Notes under the pieces: generated by a model
Seen by the model: the letters and a program-made list of their open reading frames with translations, nothing else
The model's database searches: none
What the model was told of the DNA's origin: nothing
Assembly (NCBI RefSeq): GCF_001921745.1
Contig: NZ_MRYA01000002.1
Coordinates: 576,378-640,377 of the forward strand
From: Psychrobacter sp. Cmf 22.2
GTDB lineage: Bacteria; Pseudomonadota; Gammaproteobacteria; Pseudomonadales; Moraxellaceae
Direction of reading: 5' to 3'
Length of the DNA: 64,000 nucleotides
In this document: in pieces, positions 58,205 through 64,000 of the stretch
Layout: each line of letters begins with the position of its first letter
Position numbering within the stretch: the first letter of the stretch is position 1
Program-made: the position numbers and the translations under genes

Positions 58205-59602
58205 ATGGCACATGATACGTCTAGATCGTCTAACAACAATAAGCAATCAATCGACACTCTAAAAACCTCGGGGTTTGAACGTCGATTATCGATTGCTAAA
58301 ACCTCTTTAAATATTGGTCGTCGCTGGGCAGGTAATAGTATGTCTGGTATATTTTTGGACAAGCAGGCACGCTCGAAACGCAATCAAGTTTTTATGGAGG
58401 CGCAAGCGAACTATGTTGCAGAAGAGCTAGGTAAATTAAAAGGCTCAGTGGTTAAGATTGGTCAAATGTTGGCGTTGTATGGTGAGCATATATTACCGCC
58501 AGAAATCACCAAAGCACTGCAAACACTTAATGATGACACAGCAACGCTCACTTGGCCAAAGATAGAACAGACCCTACAGCATATATTAGGCGACAAACTA
58601 AATGAGCTTGAAGTAGATACGGTTCCTATTGGCACTGCCTCCCTTGCTCAAGTTCACCGTGCAACGGTATTAGAAACTGGCGAGCAAGTCGTACTAAAAA
58701 TTCAATACCCCGGTGTGGCAGAAGCAATCGACTCTGATCTTGCACTGTTTAAACGCTTATTAAAGGTAAGTAATGTCGTGCCACAAACACGTGCGCTTGA
58801 TACGTGGTTTGAAGAGATACGCGACCTACTCCACAATGAAGTTGATTACAGTACTGAGGCTGCAACGACAGAACGTTTCTACAGTCGTTTGGTTGATGAT
58901 CCTCGCTATGTCGTACCTAAGATTAATCGTCACTATTCAAGTAAGCGTTTGCTGTGTATGACTTATGAGCCTGGTGTCTCTGTCACCTCAGAAGCACTGC
59001 AATTGGTAACGCATGAACGACGTAATGCTATTGGTCAAGCAGCGATAGAAGTTATGATGCAGGAGATATTCGTTTGGGGCGAGATGCAAACTGATCCAAA
59101 TTTTGGTAATTACTTAGTGCGTATTAGTGATAACGTTGAAGAGTTAGATAAACTTATCTTATTAGACTTTGGCGCTATCAGGCAGTTTGATAATACTTTA
59201 TTAACTATTGCACGTAACTTATTACGCGCAGGCTATCATCATGATCATCAAGCAATGGTAGAAGGTATGACGGGTTATGAGTTTTTTAATACGATGAGTG
59301 ACAAAGTTCGCTCCGATATTGCCTCATTATTCTTACTTGCGACAGAACCTTTTAGTCATCCTGATGCGAATCCTAATATACCGGCAGATTGTTTAGATGA
59401 AAGAAAACGTTATATTTGGGCCAATAGTAAACTCCATTCACGTATCTCAGAACGTGCTACTCAAGCAATTCAGTCGTTCGAATTTAATTTACCTCCAAAA
59501 GAGTTTATGTTTATTAGTCGTAAATTTATCGGGGCTTATACGTTTTTAACGGTCATTAACGCTCATACTGATTCTGAAAAACTGGTAAAACCTTTTTTAT
59601 AA
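58205..59602 (+). CDS. ABC1/UbiB-family atypical kinase, COQ8-like
   Basis: The 465-residue protein has the UbiB/ABC1 hallmarks: the KxGQ motif in SVVKIGQMLALYG, an Ala-rich-loop-like segment GTASLAQVHRA, VVLKIQYPGV, the MQTDPNFGNY motif and a DFG in LLDFGAIRQF. The MQTDPNFGN form resembles COQ8/ADCK3 rather than the ADPHPGN of UbiB. Family members are ATPases that support ubiquinone synthesis or lipid handling. No C-terminal membrane anchor like that of UbiB is obvious. Start at 58205 is chosen over an in-frame ATG four codons upstream. Confidence 0.88.
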   Translation: MAHDTSRSSNNNKQSIDTLKTSGFERRLSIAKTSLNIGRRWAGNSMSGIFLDKQARSKRNQVFMEAQANYVAEELGKLKGSVVKIGQMLALYGEHILPPEITKALQTLNDDTATLTWPKIEQTLQHILGDKLNELEVDTVPIGTASLAQVHRATVLETGEQVVLKIQYPGVAEAIDSDLALFKRLLKVSNVVPQTRALDTWFEEIRDLLHNEVDYSTEAATTERFYSRLVDDPRYVVPKINRHYSSKRLLCMTYEPGVSVTSEALQLVTHERRNAIGQAAIEVMMQEIFVWGEMQTDPNFGNYLVRISDNVEELDKLILLDFGAIRQFDNTLLTIARNLLRAGYHHDHQAMVEGMTGYEFFNTMSDKVRSDIASLFLLATEPFSHPDANPNIPADCLDERKRYIWANSKLHSRISERATQAIQSFEFNLPPKEFMFISRKFIGAYTFLTVINAHTDSEKLVKPFL

Positions 59603-59626
59603 TAATTTTATTGATATTTAAATTTT

Positions 59627-59653
59627 GAAAACCGCTTTTTTGTAGCGGTTTTC
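59627..59653. terminator. Hairpin terminator
   Basis: GAAAACCGCT and AGCGGTTTTC form a 10-bp stem between the convergent kinase and methyltransferase genes, 24 bp after the kinase stop. Confidence 0.8.
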
Positions 59654-59740
59654 TGTTTGATAATTTTTCTACTTAGGCTATTTTATATAGGTAATTATTA
59701 TAAGGTTATCTGATTTCATACGTGTTAATACTTACCTAGG

Positions 59741-60427
59741 CTATTTGTTTGTATTATTGATATTGCTTGTTGATGCATACCAAGTATCAAACCTTGTTTT
59801 GTAACCTTGAGGCTTTGTCATAGTTAGCTCCCAGCATGTTTCACCACGAGCTAAGTACTTAACTTCAAAATGAGTACGTTGACTCTCAATAGCTATTTTA
59901 TGAAGACTGTTAGGTAATGCCCAAACAGTCGTCGCCTGCTGAACGGCGTTGTCCATATAGGTTTCGATATTGGTTGCCAGAATGATTGTCCCCCCTACTT
60001 GCAAGCGTGATAATAAAAATTCAAAGAAAGGCATATTGAGCCATTGCTGGTTAAGGTTGTGCTGTTCTGGGTTTGGGTAAAGCAGGTAAATACTCGTCAA
60101 ACAGTTGGGCGGGAGCGCATGTACAGTCCATGCAATAGCATCAGCGTGGATGGGTGTTAGGTTATCTGGCAGTTGTTGCTCAAATAACTTGGTAAAGGCT
60201 TCAAATTTATTGCGTGTGCGTTCAATAGCAATCAGATGCTTATCAGGATGTGAGGCAGCAAAACTTAGTGCATGCTTGCCCTTCCCTGCTCCGATCTCTA
60301 ACACCAAAAGAGTGTTGCTATTATTATCTTTTATAATGTTTGGGATGATAAAGTTGCGCGGTGCTGAGAGCTTTTGTGGTTGAAATGCACGCTTTTGCTG
60401 ATGCGTAAGCTCAATATTTCTAGTCAT
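59741..60427 (-). CDS. TrmB-like SAM-dependent methyltransferase
   Basis: The 228-residue protein has the SAM motif VLEIGAGKGKHALSFAASHPD and the AIERTRNKFEAF segment that follows it in TrmB. The tRNA m7G46 enzyme signature PDPxPKxRH is replaced by YPNPEQHNLNQQW, so the substrate contact differs. It may be a TrmB paralogue acting on another RNA, or a diverged tRNA methyltransferase. A second, canonical trmB would be expected elsewhere in the genome. The start has no strong ribosome site (TTAGGGACAG). Confidence 0.75.
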   Translation of the reverse strand: MTRNIELTHQQKRAFQPQKLSAPRNFIIPNIIKDNNSNTLLVLEIGAGKGKHALSFAASHPDKHLIAIERTRNKFEAFTKLFEQQLPDNLTPIHADAIAWTVHALPPNCLTSIYLLYPNPEQHNLNQQWLNMPFFEFLLSRLQVGGTIILATNIETYMDNAVQQATTVWALPNSLHKIAIESQRTHFEVKYLARGETCWELTMTKPQGYKTRFDTWYASTSNINNTNK

Positions 60428-60643
60428 ATACTGTCCCTAAAGCATTTGTCTTTTGCCATTATCCGGCCACATGCTATTATATAGGCAATTTAAGTCAATA
60501 GTAATATAGCGACAGTGAGTAACGCTTTACGTTCTATCAATTGTAACATAGCCCAAGATATGTAAAATAGATAAACTTGCACTTTGCTATTGACTAATCA
60601 TATTGTTGATACTAATAAATTTGAGAATACTATTACCTTTATT

Positions 60644-60835
60644 ATGACTGAAACGACCCCTAACACTCCCCCTAAGACCTATCCTTGCCCGCGTTGCGAC
60701 ACTCAAACAACATGGCAGAATAATAAATATAAGCCATTTTGTAGTAGTCGATGCAAGCTGATTGACTTGGGCGCGTGGGCAAATGAAGACTATACTCTAC
60801 CTGCAGAAACCACCCCTTTTTCTGACGAACTATAG
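60644..60835 (+). CDS. yacG: DNA gyrase inhibitor YacG (zinc-binding)
   Basis: The start at 60644 gives a 63-residue protein, the usual YacG length. It has the zinc ligands CPRC and CSSRC (residues about 15-38) and the signature [14 protein letters not shown]. YacG binds GyrB and inhibits gyrase, possibly to protect from excess supercoiling. In many Proteobacteria it lies next to coaE and pilD; here it precedes the ArgD-type aminotransferase by 47 bp. Confidence 0.93.
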   Translation: MTETTPNTPPKTYPCPRCDTQTTWQNNKYKPFCSSRCKLIDLGAWANEDYTLPAETTPFSDEL

Positions 60836-60882
60836 CCCATACCTTTTATTTTTACTCACTTATCATCTTAAGGATGTTTTGC

Positions 60883-62064
60883 ATGTCAGCTACTTATCTG
60901 ATGCCTACCTATAATCGTCAACCGATCAGCTTCACCCATGGTTCGGGAAGTTGGCTCTATACCAAAGATGAGACCCCGTATTTAGATGCGCTCACAGGTA
61001 TTGCAGTGTGCGGCTTGGGGCATTGTCATCCGCAGGTTACCAACGCTATTCAGCAGCAGGCCGCCACTTTAATTCATACCAGCAATTTGTTTGGTATCGA
61101 CTGGCAAGAGCGTGCAGGAGAAGCACTGTGTACTGCAGCACAAATGGACAGTGTGTTTTTTGCCAATAGCGGTGCTGAAGCCAATGAAGCGGCACTGAAG
61201 CTGGCGCGTATCTACGCCCATCAGCAAGGCTTTAAGCGTCCAAGAGTCATTGTGATGGAACAGTCATTTCATGGCCGTACTTTACTATCGTTATCAGCAA
61301 CTGCTAATCCTAAAGCCCGTGAAGGTTTCTATACCTTAGATGATGACTTTATTCGTGTGCCATTTGGTGATATTGCAGCTATCGAACAAGCGGCCCAAGA
61401 CTATGATGATATCTGTGCCATATTTGTCGAGCCCATCCAAGGTGAAGGTGGTCTCAATACCGCAGCCAATGGATTTAGCTATTTAGAAGAGCTGCAAGCG
61501 CAATGTAACGCTAACAGCTGGCTGTTCATGATTGACGAGGTACAAACAGGGAATGGCCGTACAGGCAAATACTTTGCTTATCAACACAGTCGCGCCCGCC
61601 CTGATGTCCTAACCACTGCTAAAGGCCTTGGTAATGGCTTTCCAGTAGGTGCATGTATGGTACGCGGACGCGCTAACGGCTTATTTGGCGCCGGCAGTCA
61701 TGGTTCTACTTATGGCGGTACACCGCTTGCAAGTCGCGTAGTGCATAGTGTGTACGATGTATTAGCAAATAGCGGCATCATGGAAAACGCGATAACCGAA
61801 GGTCAATTCATTCGTAAAAGTATAACCGACGAATTGCAACAATATGATGTCAGTAGTCGCGGCGCTGGAATGATGATAGGTATTGCTCTACCTGATACTA
61901 TGGACTGTAGTCAGCTGGTTGATCTTGCACGCGATGAACACAAGTTAATCATCAATGTCACAGGTGGTCACGTTATACGATTATTACCACCATTGAATAT
62001 CAGCCGTAATGAAAGCCAGCAAGTCGTTGATCGCCTACTTGATTTGCTAAAGCCCTTATTTTGA
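60883..62064 (+). CDS. argD: Acetylornithine aminotransferase-type enzyme (ArgD)
   Basis: The start at 60883 has a TTAAGGATG site. The 393-residue PLP enzyme (class III aminotransferase) has GIAVCGLGHCHPQV, the phosphate-loop NSGAEANEAALKLAR, SFHGRTLLSLSATANP, the Asp motif FMIDEVQTGNGRTG and the Schiff-base Lys247 in TTAKGLGNGFPVGA. Length and the C-terminal RLLPPLNIS match ArgD, which makes N-acetylornithine in arginine synthesis and can also serve in lysine synthesis. It follows yacG in the same direction. Confidence 0.92.
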   Translation: MSATYLMPTYNRQPISFTHGSGSWLYTKDETPYLDALTGIAVCGLGHCHPQVTNAIQQQAATLIHTSNLFGIDWQERAGEALCTAAQMDSVFFANSGAEANEAALKLARIYAHQQGFKRPRVIVMEQSFHGRTLLSLSATANPKAREGFYTLDDDFIRVPFGDIAAIEQAAQDYDDICAIFVEPIQGEGGLNTAANGFSYLEELQAQCNANSWLFMIDEVQTGNGRTGKYFAYQHSRARPDVLTTAKGLGNGFPVGACMVRGRANGLFGAGSHGSTYGGTPLASRVVHSVYDVLANSGIMENAITEGQFIRKSITDELQQYDVSSRGAGMMIGIALPDTMDCSQLVDLARDEHKLIINVTGGHVIRLLPPLNISRNESQQVVDRLLDLLKPLF

Positions 62065-62095
62065 ATCAGTGTTGTAATACTCTCGACGCAGCGCT

Positions 62096-62144
62096 AGAGA
62101 CAAAAGAGCCCTGAATATTATGTATTCAGGGCTCTTTTGTCTCT
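62096..62144. terminator. Very strong bidirectional terminator (22-bp perfect stem)
   Basis: Arms of 22 bp at 62096-62117 and 62123-62144 are exact complements around a 5-nt loop. The stem contains GAGCCCTGAATA and flanking A/T runs. It lies between the convergent argD and LysR genes. Confidence 0.93.
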
Positions 62145-62166
62145 ATAACTTCACGCTTATTGACCA

Positions 62167-63066
62167 TTAGCAAGCGTGGAAATATTTCTTTAAAACTTCT
62201 AAGCAGCGAGTAATCTTTGCCGGTTGCTGTTCGCGATTTAAAGTGACTGCATATAATACAAAGCTTGGTAACTGATAACCAGTCAATACTTCAACCAATT
62301 CGCCACTTTCTAACTCTTTTTTAGCATCCTTCTCCATCATTCTAACCAAACCATGACCTTCTTTAGCCAAAGTAGTAGCCATAAAGACATTGTTGGTGTG
62401 TATACGAGAGTTCATCTTGGTACGCGTTTTTTTGCCAGTTTCGGTCTGGGTAAGCTCGACTTGGCTAGCATCTTTCATGATGTCAATACAGATCAGCTGA
62501 TGCATAGCTAAATCTTTTGGGCTCTCAAGTTTTTTACGCTGACGTAAATACTGTGGTGATGCAAGCAGCACTTGACGTACGTCTGTCAAAGGATGACTAC
62601 TTAACGTAGAGTCATTAATCGTCGGGCTCATACGTATCGCAATATCAATGCGCTCATCAATCATATCAATATAATGATTGTCTGCAAGATAAGTGATAAT
62701 TAAGTCGTCATGCGCCGCCATCCATGTAGATAACGCTGGCAAAATGTGATTGACGCCAAGCTCAGGCGTAGTAGCAATACGCAAACTACCTGCCAATTCA
62801 TCACGCAACTGATTAACTTTAATTCTACCTTGCTCTGCAGCACTAACGACATCTCTTGCCGCTTCATAAAAACTTTCACCGGCTTCAGTCAAGCTTAACT
62901 TGCGTGTGGAGCGATGTAATAACACCACACCTAGCTCATTTTCTAGTGATCGGATTTGTTGGCTAACTGCACTAGTCGTGATACCAAGCTCACGAGCCGA
63001 ACCACTAAAAGAGCCATGTCCGACCACACTGGCGAACACAGCCATACCGCGTAAATTATCTAACAT
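62167..63066 (-). CDS. LysR-family transcriptional regulator
   Basis: The 299-residue protein has the LysR N-terminal helix-turn-helix (MAVFASVVGHGSFSGSARELGITTSAVSQQIRSLE) and the effector-binding domain with ATTPELGVNHILPAL. Specific substitutions resemble the regulators that control divergent or distant genes of unknown type. No divergent gene is adjacent: about 380 bp lie between it and the DnaX fragment, which points the same way. Its target is therefore not evident. Confidence 0.93.
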   Translation of the reverse strand: MLDNLRGMAVFASVVGHGSFSGSARELGITTSAVSQQIRSLENELGVVLLHRSTRKLSLTEAGESFYEAARDVVSAAEQGRIKVNQLRDELAGSLRIATTPELGVNHILPALSTWMAAHDDLIITYLADNHYIDMIDERIDIAIRMSPTINDSTLSSHPLTDVRQVLLASPQYLRQRKKLESPKDLAMHQLICIDIMKDASQVELTQTETGKKTRTKMNSRIHTNNVFMATTLAKEGHGLVRMMEKDAKKELESGELVEVLTGYQLPSFVLYAVTLNREQQPAKITRCLEVLKKYFHAC

Positions 63067-63448
63067 AGTCTCACCTGATAAACTTTCTGGTTGTTAATAT
63101 AACTTAATCAGTATATCGGATTTTATATATTTTTCATATTATCTCATATCAGGAAAACCATTCATCGCTAAATATAAAAACAAATAATATCAATACGTTG
63201 GCGTTTGACTATGATAATTTGTTGTTAGACGCTATTTTTAAACAGTGTCTTTTGTTATTTGAAATAAGCCAGCAAACTATTTAATAAAGATTAACATTCA
63301 AGATGCAAACAATTTGGAATTTCTTGTAGCTTAAAGAAACAATAGTAGGGATAGATTAATCTAAAAATTTGTAATAACTAAATTGCACAAGATAGATAAT
63401 TATTGTCTATTTTAAAAAATTAAAGTACTAAGAACGATATATTAGCGA
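63067..63448. other. Intergenic region upstream of LysR gene
   Basis: These 382 bp are AT-rich and hold the promoter of the LysR gene and the end of the DnaX-like gene. No terminator or gene was seen. Confidence 0.5.
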
Positions 63449-64000
63449 CTAAGTGAGCTTGACCTTACCCATTTTTCCTTCACCACGAGCCGACAAATAC
63501 TGCATGACAGGTGACTCACGTAGCATGGTTTCCGCAACTGAAGTGGCTTGTGCGACGCGTTGACGCTGACGAAGTTCAGGGGTTTTATTCTCATCTTGCA
63601 TCACACTACTGTCTACTTGCAAACTGATATCTGCCTTAGGAAACTGCTGTTGTAGCTTTGCGGCCAGCGCTTGAAAGGTGGTTTGCAAGTGCCTGCTATC
63701 TACACCCGTCACAAATATTGCATTGCCATTACAACTACCTGTCATCATACCTTGACGAGCAAGTGCCAACTCATCTTGCGCAAGGTTGCTATTTTCACGA
63801 GCCTCTTGTAACCAATAGTCCCATTTCTCTGGTGTCCATTCCCCTGTAAGCTCTTGCGGTGGGCAACGTAACAAAACACGTGGGTCATTAGTTTGAGAAT
63901 CTAATTGAGAATCATTTCGACTTGGCTCAGAAATTGGTTCAGGCTCAGAAATTGGTTCAGGCTCAGAAATTGGTTCAGGCTCAGAAATTGGTTCAGGCTC
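63449..64000 (-). CDS. dnaX: Probable DNA polymerase III tau/gamma subunit (DnaX), C-terminal part
   Basis: The frame enters from the right window edge and ends at 63449. It contains a low-complexity linker with repeated EPEPIS, then VLLRCPPQELTGEWTPEKWDYWLQ-like C-terminal sequence ending in GKMGKVKLT. The structure, a Pro/Glu-rich linker followed by a small alpha-helical domain, suits the tau C-terminus that binds the alpha polymerase subunit, but the ATPase half is outside the window. Another interpretation is an unrelated protein with such a linker. No start is visible here. Confidence 0.5.
   Translation of the reverse strand, partial: EPEPISEPEPISEPEPISEPEPISEPSRNDSQLDSQTNDPRVLLRCPPQELTGEWTPEKWDYWLQEARENSNLAQDELALARQGMMTGSCNGNAIFVTGVDSRHLQTTFQALAAKLQQQFPKADISLQVDSSVMQDENKTPELRQRQRVAQATSVAETMLRESPVMQYLSARGEGKMGKVKLT
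63924..64000. repeat. Perfect 18-bp tandem repeat in coding linker
   Basis: The unit GGCTCAGAAATTGGTTCA occurs four full times plus a partial fifth, exact in every copy, and continues beyond the window. On the minus strand it codes for EPEPIS repeats inside the probable DnaX linker. Confidence 0.97.

Noticed and set aside
63924..64000. CRISPR-like repeat array
   Set aside because: Units are contiguous with no spacers and lie in frame within a coding linker (EPEPIS).

Overview
The window looks like chromosome from a gammaproteobacterium of the Moraxellaceae, most likely Psychrobacter. This is inferred from moderate to low G+C, short intergenic hairpin terminators, and the gene set: a large NAD-dependent glutamate dehydrogenase, a two-subunit bacterioferritin with Bfd, a sat/cysI/DUF934/cysH assimilatory sulfate set, and an RGG-tailed DEAD-box helicase. 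No rRNA, tRNA or CRISPR array was found by eye.

Region 1 (1-7.2 kb) is accessory. A LysR regulator, cut by the window edge, diverges from a compact AT-rich operon: aldo/keto reductase, secreted dienelactone-hydrolase-like enzyme, secreted cupin/carboxymuconolactone-decarboxylase fusion, alpha/beta-hydrolase lipoprotein, flavodoxin lipoprotein, and a drug-efflux MFS gene cut off after about four membrane helices. A P4-type tyrosine integrase lies 118 bp past the cut, followed by about 1.36 kb without genes but with hairpins. This reads as the edge of an integrated island with a broken cargo gene.

Region 2 (8.3-17 kb) holds a lipoprotein, MtfA and a small unknown gene. After them, all on the + strand, come pxpA, an amidase broken by a single TGA codon, a circularly permuted ATP-grasp/alpha-E fusion, a transglutaminase-like protease, and Anbu (the ancestral proteasome-like beta subunit). 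The last three form the Anbu system: a predicted peptide ligase beside two predicted peptidases. Its physiological role is poorly understood, and it is the most interesting locus here.

Region 3 (17-28.3 kb, mostly - strand) holds a short UvrA paralogue, a peroxiredoxin, a DUF819 membrane protein, the DEAD-box helicase with a long leader, a DUF1176 protein, a YghU-type glutathione transferase and, on the + strand, an MdtD-like exporter.

Region 4 (28.4-31.1 kb) is iron storage: two complementary bacterioferritin subunits, one with all ferroxidase ligands but no heme Met and the other the reverse, then bfd under a good Fur-box candidate. An orphan arsenic-type ArsR regulator follows.

Region 5 (31.2-44.1 kb) is sulfate assimilation: a short CysA, CysW, CysT, two tandem sulfate-binding lipoproteins, ATP sulfurylase, sulfite reductase, DUF934, CysH and siroheme synthase CysG. 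Together they take up sulfate, activate it, reduce it to sulfide and make the siroheme that the sulfite reductase needs.

Region 6 (44.2-64 kb) is housekeeping: SbcD/SbcC, a WG-repeat protein, NAD-GDH, PurD, a COQ8-like ABC1 kinase, a TrmB-like methyltransferase, YacG, an ArgD-type aminotransferase, a LysR regulator, and the C-terminal part of a probable DnaX whose linker carries a perfect 18-bp tandem repeat that runs off the window.
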